A stretch of 33,782 nucleotides of DNA from JAGMXM01 sp964458325 (GCA_964458325.1 CAYWIM010000050.1:1-33782), one strand, 5' to 3'. Positions 23,459-33,652 are shown, counted from the stretch's first letter. Notes: generated by a model not told the origin, from the sequence alone. Numbers and translations: made by a program.

Positions 23459-26368
23459 ATGCGCCTGCCTGCCGCCTACAGCATCGTTGCCGGATCGCTG
23501 CTCTGCCTGGCTTCTTCCACGGCTGCCGCCACCCTCGAGTCCGGATGGGAAAACCCGCCCACCCAATCCCGATTGCGCGCCTATTGGTGGTGGCTCAATG
23601 GCCAGGTCACCCGAGCCGCCATCACCCGCGACCTCGAATCCATGAAACAGCAGGGCTTCGGCGGCGCGCTCCTCTGCGACGCCGGCGGCGCCGAGCAGGA
23701 CGGCAACGACACCGTCCCGCACGGCCCGACCTTTCTCACCCCGCAATGGCGCGATCTCTACAAGCACACGCTCCGGGAAGCCGGCCGGCTCGGCCTCGAG
23801 ATGAGCCTCAATATCCAGAGCGGTTGGAACCTCGGCGGCCCCATGGTCAGCGCCGACGACGCCGCCAAGAAGCTCGTCTGGTCCGAGCTGCGCGTGCGCG
23901 GGCCCGCCGCCCTCGAGGCCAGGCTCCCCCAGCCCAAGAGCCGGGACGGCTATTACCGCGACCTGTTTGTCGTCGCCTTTCCGCTCGCCCGCCCAACGCC
24001 CGATTCGACGTCCGCCCCTCCCCGCCAGCCTCTCCTGAACTGGGAACAGAAAGGCATGCACCGAGCCCTCAATTTCTCGGCTCCAGACACACGCCCCCTC
24101 CTCGAAGAACTCCCCCTGACGCCCGGCGAGGAAGACCTCCGCTCGAACGACGTCCTCGATCTGTCCGATCGGCTCGAGCCGGATGGCACCCTGCGCTGGC
24201 ATGCCCCGGCGGGGACATGGGAGATCCTGCGCTTCGGATGCACCATCGGCGATCACGCCCGGGTTTCGACTTCGAGCGACGGCTGGAAAGGCTTCGCGCT
24301 CGATGTGCTCGATGCCGGCGCTTTCCGCCGCTACTGGGATGCCGTCGTCGAGCCGCTGATCGCCGACGCCGGCCCCCTGGCCGGCCGAACCCTCAAGTAT
24401 CTCCACACCGATAGCTGGGAGGTCGAAGCCGTCAATTGGACCCCCACGCTGCGCGCGCAGTTCCATCAGCGCCGCGGATACGATTTCGTCCGATTCCTCC
24501 CCGCGCTCACCGGCCGGATCGTCGACGATCGCCTCATCAGCAACCGGTTCCTGCACGACTACCGCAAAACGCTGGGCGATCTCGCCATCGACCATCATTT
24601 CCGGCTCTTCCGCGACGGCGCCCACCGGCATGGGCTCGAGTTCCATCCCGAATCCGGCGGGCCGCACGCGGTCCCGGTCGACGCCCAGCGCTGCCTGGGA
24701 TGGAACGACGTTCCCATGTCCGAGTTCTGGGCGTGGTCATGGCGGCATCGGGTCGGCGAAGCCAACCGATTCTTCGTCAAGCAGCCGGCCTCGGCCGCCC
24801 ACACCTACGGACGCCGGTTCGTTGCCGCCGAGGGTTTCACCACGATCGGCCCCCACTGGCAGGAGACACTCTGGGACAACCTGAAGCCGTCGTTCGACCA
24901 GGCCGCATGCGAGGGGTTGAACCTTCTGGTCTGGCACGCGTTCGTCTGCTCGCCGCTCGAGCTGGGCCAGCCCGGCATCCAATACTTCGCCGGCACTCAT
25001 TTCAACCCCAACACCACCTGGTGGTCCCGGTCCGGGCCGTTCCTGGCTTACATCAATCGCTGCCAATGGATGCTTCAGCAAGGCCGGTTCGTCGCCGATG
25101 TCGCCTTCTATTACGGCGATCACGTCCCCAATTTCACCCAGTTCAAACGCAGCGATCCGGCCCGAATCCTGCCCGGCTACGACTACGACGTCCTCACCGA
25201 GGAGGCGATCCTCACCCGGTTGACCGCCGAAAAGGATCGGCTGACGCTGCCCGACGGGATGTCCTACCGCCTCCTGGTGCTGCCCGAGCGCCCGGGCATC
25301 TCGCGGGCCGTCCTGGGCAAGTTGCAGGCGCTGGTCGAGGCCGGCGCATGGATCCTCGGCCCCAAGCCCGCCGCCGCCACCGGGCTCGAAGGCTGGCCGT
25401 CATCCGATCTCGATGTGGCCCGGTGGGCGGACCGGATGTGGGGGCCGGAGCCTCGGGCTGCCGCGGGCCATCGGCAGGTCGGCCGCGGCCGCGTCGCCTG
25501 GGGACAATCCGCCCGGGACATCCTGCTGTCCGAAGGGATCGGCCCCGACTTCGAATACCAAGGCGCCGATGCGCAGGCCGCCCTCGATTATCTCCACCGC
25601 CAGGATGCCGGCGCACAAATCTACTTCGTCGCCAATCGATCCAATCGCTGGGAGCGCGGCCGCGCATCGTTTCGCGTGGCCGGGCTCGCCCCCGAGATCT
25701 GGGACGCCGTCTCCGGCCAGCACCGCTTCGCCTCGGATTACCTGCAGAAGGACAGCCGCGTCGAGGTGCCGTTGGAGCTGCCGCCGTATGGCTCGGTGTT
25801 CGTGGTGTTTCGAGAGCCGTCGGCCGCGCATCCGCCTTCCGGCCGGCCCAACGATCCGACCTTCGAGCCGGTCGCCGAACTGCGGGGACCGTGGACCGTC
25901 CGGTTCGATCCCGATTGGGGCGGGCCCCCCTCCTCGCAGTTCGACGTCCTGGCCAGCTGGACCGAGCGGCCCGAGCCCGGCATCCGGTATTACTCGGGAA
26001 CGGCCACCTACGAGCGATCATTCGATCTGCCGGCCGCGCCTGCCTCCTCGGGTGATCGCCTGGGGCTGTCTCGGTGGTATCTCGACCTGGGCAGCGTTCG
26101 CGAGCTGGCCGAGGTTCGTCTCAACGGCAAATCCATCGGCATCGTTTGGGCCCCGCCATTCCAGGTTGATATCACTGATGCCGTCCAGCCGGCCGGCAAC
26201 CGGCTTGAAATCGACGTGGTCAATTTCTGGCCCAATCGCATCATTGGGGATCAGTCCCTGCCGCCCGGCCAGCGGCTCACCCGAACCAATATCCGGAAGC
26301 TCACCCGGGACACCCCCTTGATGCCGTCCGGCCTCATGGGCCCTGTCCGTATCCTCCAGCGGCGGTGA
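23459..26368 (+). CDS. Exported GH106-type glycoside hydrolase (alpha-L-rhamnosidase-like)
   Basis: 969 residues, within the usual range of GH106 enzymes. A signal peptide (AYSIVAGSLLCLASSTAAA) precedes the family opening RAYWWWLNGQVTRAAITRDL with MKQQGFGGALLCD. Further on are LHTDSWEVEAVNW, LEFHPESGGPHAVPVD and AEGFTTIGPHWQETLW, acidic segments in the catalytic barrel. The last ~180 residues form beta-sandwich, carbohydrate-binding-like domains (YYSGTATYERSFDLP, EVRLNGKSIGIVW). GH106 members cleave terminal alpha-L-rhamnose from pectin side chains and other glycans. The gene starts 54 bases after the AlgJ-like gene on the same strand and may belong to that operon. Activity on rhamnose is a family-level inference. 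Confidence 0.88.
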   Translation: MRLPAAYSIVAGSLLCLASSTAAATLESGWENPPTQSRLRAYWWWLNGQVTRAAITRDLESMKQQGFGGALLCDAGGAEQDGNDTVPHGPTFLTPQWRDLYKHTLREAGRLGLEMSLNIQSGWNLGGPMVSADDAAKKLVWSELRVRGPAALEARLPQPKSRDGYYRDLFVVAFPLARPTPDSTSAPPRQPLLNWEQKGMHRALNFSAPDTRPLLEELPLTPGEEDLRSNDVLDLSDRLEPDGTLRWHAPAGTWEILRFGCTIGDHARVSTSSDGWKGFALDVLDAGAFRRYWDAVVEPLIADAGPLAGRTLKYLHTDSWEVEAVNWTPTLRAQFHQRRGYDFVRFLPALTGRIVDDRLISNRFLHDYRKTLGDLAIDHHFRLFRDGAHRHGLEFHPESGGPHAVPVDAQRCLGWNDVPMSEFWAWSWRHRVGEANRFFVKQPASAAHTYGRRFVAAEGFTTIGPHWQETLWDNLKPSFDQAACEGLNLLVWHAFVCSPLELGQPGIQYFAGTHFNPNTTWWSRSGPFLAYINRCQWMLQQGRFVADVAFYYGDHVPNFTQFKRSDPARILPGYDYDVLTEEAILTRLTAEKDRLTLPDGMSYRLLVLPERPGISRAVLGKLQALVEAGAWILGPKPAAATGLEGWPSSDLDVARWADRMWGPEPRAAAGHRQVGRGRVAWGQSARDILLSEGIGPDFEYQGADAQAALDYLHRQDAGAQIYFVANRSNRWERGRASFRVAGLAPEIWDAVSGQHRFASDYLQKDSRVEVPLELPPYGSVFVVFREPSAAHPPSGRPNDPTFEPVAELRGPWTVRFDPDWGGPPSSQFDVLASWTERPEPGIRYYSGTATYERSFDLPAAPASSGDRLGLSRWYLDLGSVRELAEVRLNGKSIGIVWAPPFQVDITDAVQPAGNRLEIDVVNFWPNRIIGDQSLPPGQRLTRTNIRKLTRDTPLMPSGLMGPVRILQRR

Positions 26369-26384
26369 GGATCGAGAGGGGGGA

Positions 26385-26765
26385 TCATGGAGAGCGAGGT
26401 CGAGCCTCCGGGACACGCCCGAATACGGGTAGGCCGATATCGCGCACCATCCAGGCGGGCACCTCCTCGGGCAACTTGCCCGATTCCCCCAATCGTTCAC
26501 GAAACCGGCGCAGCATGGAAGGCATCCTGTAGAGGCGAGCGGTAGCCTGGTAGCGCGCCAGCCGGCGCAAAGCGCGTCCAGAAGCCGCGGGCGCTTCCGG
26601 CAACCGCTGGTGCAGTGTCAAGGCCCAATCCACAGTCAATCGCAAGAAGGCCGGGTCCGCCGTTGCGCCCTGCTCCCATTCGTTCCAGGCAGCGTTCAAG
26701 CGCGCCGGATGAAAAGCCAGCTCGTAAGCCATTTGGAGTTGTTGCCGGGGAGTCACGGCTGTCAT
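26385..26765 (-). CDS. Small helical protein of unknown function paired with DUF6036 gene
   Basis: 126 residues, no family recognised. Sequence is mostly helical and basic (MTAVTPRQQLQMAYELAF, ALRRLARYQATARLYRM, MLRRFRERLGESGK), with no signal peptide or membrane helix, so it is cytosolic. The ATG is two bases after the stop codon of the DUF6036-type gene, which strongly suggests coupling and a joint function. Size, charge and pairing fit one half of a toxin-antitoxin or similar two-gene module, but no catalytic or DNA-binding motif proves it. Confidence 0.65.
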   Translation of the reverse strand: MTAVTPRQQLQMAYELAFHPARLNAAWNEWEQGATADPAFLRLTVDWALTLHQRLPEAPAASGRALRRLARYQATARLYRMPSMLRRFRERLGESGKLPEEVPAWMVRDIGLPVFGRVPEARPRSP

Positions 26766-26767
26766 TC

Positions 26768-27310
26768 TCAATGCGTCCAACGAGCCAAGTCGCGGCCCAA
26801 GTTGTCCAAGTTCTCCCGGACAACCGGATCGTTGCGGAACGGCGCAGGCAACCGGCCCACCCCTTGAGCCACATCCTCGAACCGGACGCGGTAGTGGGCC
26901 ACCAGAAACTGAATGTCCGCCTGGTCCGTGGGGTCGTAGCGAATCAGACGGCTGGCGACCAGATCGGCCGCCGGCAGCGTGAACACGGTCAACCGGCTGC
27001 CTTGCCAAAGCACCACGGCATCGTCCTTCGAGGGAACCGCCAGGCACAGCCGGGCCGGCCCCACCCACTCGATATGATCCCCGGAAAAACCTTCCGGCGG
27101 ATTGACGGGAAGACCCGCCTTCAGCGCCGCGGCCGCAAGGTCTCGCTCATTGACTTTGCTGTATGGTCCTGCAACGTCCACATCCACGCTGAAGCGATCC
27201 TCCTCGCCCATGAGCATCAGTGCGGCGCTGCCGTAGACACAGAGCCTGGCCGGCTCGCTCAATGCGGTATCCAACCGGCCCAAATGCTCGCGCAGCACCA
27301 AAACATCCAC
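26768..27310 (-). CDS. DUF6036-type nucleotidyltransferase-fold protein
   Basis: 180-residue cytosolic protein. RLCVYGSAALMLMGEEDR followed by FSVDVDVAGP resembles the GS...DxD core of the MNT/AbiEii-like nucleotidyltransferase fold. The later segment ADLVASRLIRYDPTDQADIQ, followed by FL, matches the end of DUF6036 proteins. The start is GTG at 27310, supported by AGGGAGA about 5-11 bases upstream. This family is often found in two-gene mobile modules; here it heads a pair with the 126-residue gene. No toxin activity can be read directly. An ordinary folate- or tRNA-type nucleotidyltransferase role is unlikely given the small size and missing domains. Confidence 0.75.
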   Translation of the reverse strand: MDVLVLREHLGRLDTALSEPARLCVYGSAALMLMGEEDRFSVDVDVAGPYSKVNERDLAAAALKAGLPVNPPEGFSGDHIEWVGPARLCLAVPSKDDAVVLWQGSRLTVFTLPAADLVASRLIRYDPTDQADIQFLVAHYRVRFEDVAQGVGRLPAPFRNDPVVRENLDNLGRDLARWTH

Positions 27311-27393
27311 GGATTCTCCCTACTGGATTTCCCGGGCAACGTCGAGCCAGAATCGTGTTGAGCATTTTCCCCGCAACTCGTTACATTCCCGCC

Positions 27394-27699
27394 ATGCAGC
27401 CGGTCGACATCCAGGTCATTGGGCGGGAATTAGCCATCCGTTGGGACGATGGTGTGGAATCGTTTCTACCGCTCGAGGCGATGCGTCGGCAATGCCCTTG
27501 CGCCGGATGCCAGGGCGAGCCGGATGTGATGGGGAACGTCCATCGCGGTCCCGCGCGGCCCCTGACCGCGCGCTCGTTCGAGATCAAGCGGATCGATCCC
27601 GTGGGCGGCTACGGGCTCCAGCCTGTCTGGGGGGACGGGCATGCGACCGGCATCTACGCGTTCGATACCCTGCGCCGGCTTGGGCAGCCTCCTGCATGA
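27394..27699 (+). CDS. DUF971 family protein
   Basis: 101-residue cytosolic protein made of one DUF971 domain (related to the N-terminal domain of gamma-butyrobetaine hydroxylase). Typical elements are LAIRWDDGVESFLPLEAMR, the Cys-rich CPCAGCQGE and YGLQPVWGDGHATGIYAFDT with LRRL at the end. The Cys cluster suggests metal or Fe-S handling, though the stand-alone domain has no firm function. The stop codon overlaps the ATG of the CDF transporter gene by four bases (ATGA), so the two are coupled. Confidence 0.88.
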   Translation: MQPVDIQVIGRELAIRWDDGVESFLPLEAMRRQCPCAGCQGEPDVMGNVHRGPARPLTARSFEIKRIDPVGGYGLQPVWGDGHATGIYAFDTLRRLGQPPA

Positions 27700-28583
27700 A
27701 AAGCCGGCTTCACCGCGGCGTGCGCGTGACCTGGATCGGGTTCGTCACGAACCTGGTCCTGGCCAGTGTCAAGCTCACTGCCGGCCTCGTGGGAAGCTCC
27801 TATGCCTTGGTGGCGGACGCGGTCGAGTCGTTCGCCGACCTGTTCAGCTCGCTGGTCGTCTGGCGGGGGCTGGTGATCGCCGCGGCGCCGGCCGACGCGG
27901 ATCATCCGTATGGCCATGGGAAGGCCGAGCCGATCGCGTCGGCGGTCGTGGCCACCATGCTGCTGCTGGCAGCGGTTGGCATCGGCGCCCAGGCCGTCCG
28001 CGAAATCATCACACCCCACCATGCGCCCGCCGCCTTCACGCTGATCGTCCTGATCGGAGTGGTTCTGGTCAAAGAAACCCTCTATCGCCTGGTCAATCGC
28101 GAAGCCGTCCGGCTCGACAGCTCCGCCGTTCGAACCGATGCCTGGCACCACCGCAGCGATGCCATCACTTCCCTGGCTGCCGCCGTCGGCATCAGCATCT
28201 CGCTCGTCGCCGGGTATGAGGCGGCCGATGACGTGGCTGCCATCGTGGCCGCCGGCATCATCGCGTGGAACGGCTGGCGCCTCCTGCGGCCGGCGCTGGA
28301 CGAGCTCATGGATGCCGCGCCCCCCGCCAGCGTCACGGTCCGGATTCGCGAGATCGCCGGAGGCGTGGACGGGGTCATGGCGGTCGAAAAATGCTTCGTG
28401 CGCAAGATGGGTTTCCAGTTCTACGTCGATATGCATGTCGAGGTCGATCCGGGGATGACCGTCCAGCAGGCCCATGCCATCGCGCACCAGGTCAAGGACG
28501 CCGTGTGCGCCCGGCTGCCGTCGGTTTCGGACGTACTGGTCCATGTCGAGCCCAGCTCGTCCTCGGCCGGGGCCCGTCAATAA
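27696..28583 (+). CDS. Cation diffusion facilitator (CDF) family efflux transporter
   Basis: 295-residue inner-membrane divalent-metal exporter (Zn/Fe/Mn type), near the ~300-residue family norm. Membrane helices start at VTWIGFVTNLVLASVKLTAG. LVADAVESFADLFSS is helix 2, DHPYGHGKAE the conserved cytosolic loop, and RTDAWHHRSDAITS helix 5 with the metal-site HxxxD. The C-terminal ~85 residues form the ferredoxin-like cytosolic domain (GFQFYVDMHVEVDPGM, then QQAHAIAHQVKD). In helix 2 an E occupies the position usually H in the ADAxHSxxD signature. The metal specificity is not predictable. Overlaps the DUF971 gene and is 42 bases from argG. Confidence 0.92.
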   Translation: MKSRLHRGVRVTWIGFVTNLVLASVKLTAGLVGSSYALVADAVESFADLFSSLVVWRGLVIAAAPADADHPYGHGKAEPIASAVVATMLLLAAVGIGAQAVREIITPHHAPAAFTLIVLIGVVLVKETLYRLVNREAVRLDSSAVRTDAWHHRSDAITSLAAAVGISISLVAGYEAADDVAAIVAAGIIAWNGWRLLRPALDELMDAAPPASVTVRIREIAGGVDGVMAVEKCFVRKMGFQFYVDMHVEVDPGMTVQQAHAIAHQVKDAVCARLPSVSDVLVHVEPSSSSAGARQ

Positions 28584-28625
28584 TTGGCTTTTCAAGCCGC
28601 CGGCAATCGCGTTAATTGCTCGCCC

Positions 28626-29858
<1,233 letters not shown>

Positions 29859-30004
29859 GAACTGCAGACGGCCATCCGAGGCAATTCCCTCCCCCCGCGA
29901 GGCACGAGCGGGGGGCTGGGGAGAGATCCAAACCGATTGACATCCTCCCCCCGACCCTCTCCTCCCTTGGCCATCGAGGAGAGGGAGAAGACGAACTGCG
30001 GACG
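29859..30004. repeat. Hairpin-rich element flanked by 12-bp near-identical repeats
   Basis: Bounded by GAACTGCAGACG (29859-29870) and GAACTGCGGACG (29993-30004), one mismatch. It contains two inverted repeats: CCCCCCGC (29891-29898) with GCGGGGGG (29908-29915), and a perfect 10-bp pair CCCTCTCCTC (29955-29964) with GAGGAGAGGG (29976-29985). Neither has a T-tract. It starts directly after the argG stop codon. It may be a small dispersed repeat; copies elsewhere cannot be seen from here. Confidence 0.55.
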
Positions 30005-30082
30005 ATCGCCCAACGGCGACCGGACGTACCAAGCGCCGAAGAATTTTGTCCTGCAGCCCTGCGCCGTGCGCCGCGAGCGGGC

Positions 30083-30111
30083 TTGACGGTGGGCGGGAGC
30101 TTACCTAGGGT
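30083..30111 (+). promoter_or_regulatory. Probable sigma-70-type promoter of tig
   Basis: TTGACG at 30083-30088, a 17-base spacer, then TAGGGT at 30106-30111. The -35 matches five of six consensus bases; the -10 keeps the key T, A and final T. It is 42 bases before the tig start codon. Confidence 0.5.
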
Positions 30112-30153
30112 TACCGTCGGGCGGTCGATGGATTTTCCCGTCCGGAAGGTCCG

Positions 30154-31506
30154 ATGGCAACAACCGTGGATCGATTTATGGTGAATGTTTCAGTCGAGAA
30201 TTTGGCGGCGTGCAAGAAGCTCTTGCGGATCGAGGTCGATGGGCCGCGAGTGGAAGAGGTGTTTGTCGCCGTAGCCCGGGATTTTCGGCGGCAGGCCCAG
30301 GTGCCCGGCTTCCGGCCCGGCAAAATCTCGCGCGATCAGGTCGAGCGCTTGTATGCCAAGGAGATCCGCGATGAAGTCCGGCGCAAGCTGCTGTCCGAAT
30401 CCTATGCCCAGGCAGTGAAGCAGCAGAAGATCCACCCGATCGGCAGGCCCGATGTCGAGGTGCTGCAGTTCGAGCGCGGCCAATCCTTCCAATACACCGT
30501 GACGATCGAGACGGCCCCGGATTTCGAGCTGCCTGACTACAAGGGGCTCCCGGTGCGCGTCGCGCCCACCGTCGTTACGCAGGCGGATCAGGACCGGGCC
30601 TTGACGATCCTTCGCGAACAAAAAGCCACCTACCTCGACGTGGATCGGCTGGCGCAGATCGGGGACTTCGCGGTCATCAACTACTCCGGGACATGCGAGG
30701 GCACACCCCTGGCCCAGCTGGCTGCCACCGCCAAGAGCCTCGCCGAACAGAAGGGATTCTGGCTCCGGCTCGCCATGGACACCTCGTTCATCCCCGGCTT
30801 CGTCGAGCAGATCCAGGGGGCAAAGACCGGCGAGCACCGAACCGTCTCCGTCACGTTCCCCGCCAATTTTGCCGAGCCCAAGCTCGCCGGGAAAACTGCC
30901 CTCTACGAGGTCGATATCGTCCAGATCAAGGAGCGCCTCCTGCCCGAACTCAACGACGACTTCGCCCGCGCATACGGCGCCCAGGACATGGACGCCCTCC
31001 GCGAGGGGGTCCGGCGCGATCTCCAGAACGAGCTCAACCAGAAGCAGCGGAACAGCATCCGCAGCCAGTTGGTGCGCGCCCTGCTGAACCGGGTCGCCTG
31101 CGAGCTGCCCGAATCGGTCCTCCAGGCCGAAACCCGCCACATCGTCTACGACATCGTCCGCGACCAGCAAGAGCGCGGCATCGACCGCGAGAACATCGAC
31201 CAGCACAAGCAGGAGATCTACTCCCTGGCCAGCAATAGCGCCAAGGACCGCGTCAAGCTGGCCTTCCTGCTCGGCCGCATCGCCGAAAAGGAGGACATCG
31301 AGGCCACCCGCGAGGAGATCGATCAGCGCATCGCCCTCCTGGCCGCCCAGCACCAGATGCGCCCCGAAAAACTCCGCCGCCAGCTCGAAGAGCGCGACAC
31401 GATCGACAATGTCGCCGACGAGATCGTCCGGTCCAAAGTCCTCGATTTCCTCCAGCTCCATGCCCGGATCGAGGAGCTGCCCGCCGGATCGCCCGCGCCG
31501 GAATAG
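30154..31506 (+). CDS. tig: Trigger factor, ribosome-associated chaperone
   Basis: 450 residues, close to the 430-450 norm. It binds the ribosome exit site and folds nascent chains; it also has a peptidyl-prolyl isomerase domain. The ribosome-binding signature is GFRPGK at residues 52-57. The N-terminal domain continues to ~115, the FKBP-like PPIase domain spans ~155-260 (GDFAVINYSG, FIPGFVEQIQGAKTGEHRTV), and the C-terminal helical chaperone arms fill the rest. The ATG at 30154 has GGAAGG just upstream; ATG at 30178 is a weaker option. The usual downstream clpP-clpX genes are absent, since mutL converges 12 bases after the stop. Confidence 0.96.
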   Translation: MATTVDRFMVNVSVENLAACKKLLRIEVDGPRVEEVFVAVARDFRRQAQVPGFRPGKISRDQVERLYAKEIRDEVRRKLLSESYAQAVKQQKIHPIGRPDVEVLQFERGQSFQYTVTIETAPDFELPDYKGLPVRVAPTVVTQADQDRALTILREQKATYLDVDRLAQIGDFAVINYSGTCEGTPLAQLAATAKSLAEQKGFWLRLAMDTSFIPGFVEQIQGAKTGEHRTVSVTFPANFAEPKLAGKTALYEVDIVQIKERLLPELNDDFARAYGAQDMDALREGVRRDLQNELNQKQRNSIRSQLVRALLNRVACELPESVLQAETRHIVYDIVRDQQERGIDRENIDQHKQEIYSLASNSAKDRVKLAFLLGRIAEKEDIEATREEIDQRIALLAAQHQMRPEKLRRQLEERDTIDNVADEIVRSKVLDFLQLHARIEELPAGSPAPE

Positions 31507-31518
31507 GACATCCCCCCC

Positions 31519-33549
31519 TCACGCCACCCGGCCGAACTTCTTTTCGATCTCGCGGTAGCTCAGCTCGACGAGCGTGGGCCGGCCGTGGGGGCACGTATAC
31601 GGCATCGCGCAGCGGCGCAGATCGGCAACCAGGTTCTCCAGCTCGGCGGGCGTGAGGGGATCGTGGGCCTTCACGGCGTGGCGGCAGACCGTCTGCGCTA
31701 CCGTATGCTCCCCCAAACGCAGCGCGTTCACGTCGGATCCCGCCTGCTTCAGCTCGTCGATCAGATCCCGCACGAACTGGCGCGCATCGGCCACCCGCGC
31801 CAGCGGCGGGATCGCATCGAGCAGAAAGGTGCGCTCGCCGAACTCGCTCAATCCAACGCCCAGACGGTTCAGGGCCGCGAGCTGCTCCCGCAGGAATTGC
31901 GCGTCCGCCGGCGGCAGCTCGATCGTCTCCGGCAGAAGCAGCCGCTGCGAAGGCGCAGTCTCGCTCTCGAGCCGGCTCAGCATCTGCTCGAATAAAATCC
32001 GCTCGTGTGCCGCGTGCTGATCCAGCAGGACCAGCCCGCGATCCGATTCGAACACCACATACAAGTTGCCAACCACGCCCACCAGCCGCAGCGGCACCGC
32101 CAGCAGCGGCCCGGCGCCCGCCCCACCCCGCCCCGGTTCCGCCTCCGCCGCCGGTGGCGCGTCCTCGGATCCCTGAGTCCCCGCCGCAACCGGCGGCGTA
32201 GCGGGCAGTGCGGGCGGCACCGGAGCCCAACCTACCCGACCCGAAACCGTGCCCGAGTTGTCGATTGGCAGGATCAGCGCGGGCTGGAACGTCTCCGGGG
32301 CCAAGGCCGGAATCGAGGGCGTGCTGGACGCTGGCGGGACGGTCGGAATCGATGGCGCGCCCGGCGATGCGGCCGTTGCATGAGGGGTGGCAAGGCGCAG
32401 CCGGAGACCGTCGACCGGCACAATCCCGAATCCAGTGCCCTGGCCGGGAGCAGGCTGCCGGCTGCCGTCCCCCGCGGCCCGCCCATGGAACTCGCGCAGG
32501 GCGGTCCGGACCGCCTGAGCGACGTGGTTCCGCACCCCGTTCTCGCGCCGGAACTTCACCTCGCGCTTGGTCGGATGGATATTGACGTCGACCTCGGCGG
32601 GAGGCAGTTCGAGGAACAGACACGCCACCGGGTAGCGCCCTTTCATCAGAGCCGTGTGATATCCCTCCAGCAGCGCAAAGTTCAGACCCCGGTTCTCGAT
32701 CGGGCGGCGATTGACGAATGTATGCTGCTGATCCCGGGTGGCGCGCGATATGCCCGGCGCACCGATCCATCCCCAGACCCGCAACCGCGGAGCCGACAGG
32801 ACCTCTTCTGCCGAATCTCCAGGCGCATCCCCCAGCGCCCCGCCGTAATCGACCGGGATCAAATCCTCGACCCCGCCATGCAAAATCCGGAGACGCTCGC
32901 GCAGGGCGTCCAGGGGCGGATCCTGTCCGGCCGACACGCATGGCCCCAGCTGCCAGATAACGCGCCCGTCCTGGATGAGCGTGAACGCCACGTGCGGATG
33001 CGCCAGAGCCGCCAGCGTCAGATAATGCTGGATATGGCCCCGCTCGGTCTCCTCGCTCCGGAGGAACTTGCGCCGTGCCGGCAGGTTAAAAAAAAGCTGG
33101 CGGGCCTCGATCCGGGTCCCGACCGGAGCGCCGGCTTCACGGACCGTTACGATCTTGCCCCCATGAATGACGATCTCAGTGGCGGCGGCCACTGACGGAT
33201 CGGCCTCCCGGGTCGTCAGAGTGAAGCGGCAAACGCTGGCCAGGCTGGGCAGGGCCTCCCCGCGGAAGCCCATCGTCGAGATTGCCAGCAGATCCTCGGC
33301 CAGCCGGACTTTGCTCGTGGCGTGGCGCTCCAGGCACAACAGGGCGTCATCCCGGCTCATCCCCCAGCCGTCATCGGTCACCCGGATCAACGATCGTCCC
33401 CCGGCCTCGGTTTCCACCGTGATCCGGCTCGCCTGGGCGTCGAGGGCGTTCTCGACCAGCTCCTTCACCACGCTGGCGGGGCGTTCGACCACCTCGCCGG
33501 CGGCGATCTGATTGGCCACCTGCTCGGGCAAAAGCCGGATCCGGTTCAT
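31519..33549 (-). CDS. mutL: DNA mismatch repair protein MutL (endonuclease type)
   Basis: 676 residues. The N-terminal GHKL ATPase has the expected motifs: LPEQVANQIAAGEVVERPAS, ELVENALDA, DDGWGM, TMGFRGEALPSLASV and FVNRRPIENR. A variable Pro/Ala-rich linker (~365-470) joins it to the dimerisation domain. That domain has the complete metal-dependent nicking motif DQHAAHERILFE (D510-E521), CRHAVKAHDP and CPHGRPT (C653). So this is the self-nicking MutL of organisms without MutH, which directs strand excision after MutS finds a mismatch. ATG at 33549 has GGAG 10 bases upstream. mutS is not in the window. Confidence 0.97.
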   Translation of the reverse strand: MNRIRLLPEQVANQIAAGEVVERPASVVKELVENALDAQASRITVETEAGGRSLIRVTDDGWGMSRDDALLCLERHATSKVRLAEDLLAISTMGFRGEALPSLASVCRFTLTTREADPSVAAATEIVIHGGKIVTVREAGAPVGTRIEARQLFFNLPARRKFLRSEETERGHIQHYLTLAALAHPHVAFTLIQDGRVIWQLGPCVSAGQDPPLDALRERLRILHGGVEDLIPVDYGGALGDAPGDSAEEVLSAPRLRVWGWIGAPGISRATRDQQHTFVNRRPIENRGLNFALLEGYHTALMKGRYPVACLFLELPPAEVDVNIHPTKREVKFRRENGVRNHVAQAVRTALREFHGRAAGDGSRQPAPGQGTGFGIVPVDGLRLRLATPHATAASPGAPSIPTVPPASSTPSIPALAPETFQPALILPIDNSGTVSGRVGWAPVPPALPATPPVAAGTQGSEDAPPAAEAEPGRGGAGAGPLLAVPLRLVGVVGNLYVVFESDRGLVLLDQHAAHERILFEQMLSRLESETAPSQRLLLPETIELPPADAQFLREQLAALNRLGVGLSEFGERTFLLDAIPPLARVADARQFVRDLIDELKQAGSDVNALRLGEHTVAQTVCRHAVKAHDPLTPAELENLVADLRRCAMPYTCPHGRPTLVELSYREIEKKFGRVA

Positions 33550-33629
33550 GCCGGCGAATTCTCCATCGCTTCGGGTCCGCTTGCGAGCAAAACCTCCAAC
33601 CCGATCTGGGGGCTAAGCGTATATGGGCA

Positions 33630-33652
33630 AATAAAGTGACAGGTTCATAGTT
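33630..33652. repeat. Direct repeat copy 1
   Basis: 23 bases matching 33760-33782 at 21 positions; the last 17 (GTGACAGGTTCATAGTT) are identical. Lies in the region upstream of mutL. Confidence 0.75.

Noticed and set aside
29887..29985. Hairpins after argG as intrinsic terminators
   Set aside because: Both stems are strong but neither is followed by a run of T, so they do not fit the intrinsic terminator pattern.
31253..32941. A 562-codon minus-strand frame overlapping mutL and tig
   Set aside because: Out of frame with MutL, which has all of its family motifs; the alternative translation is Gly/Arg/Ala-rich noise.
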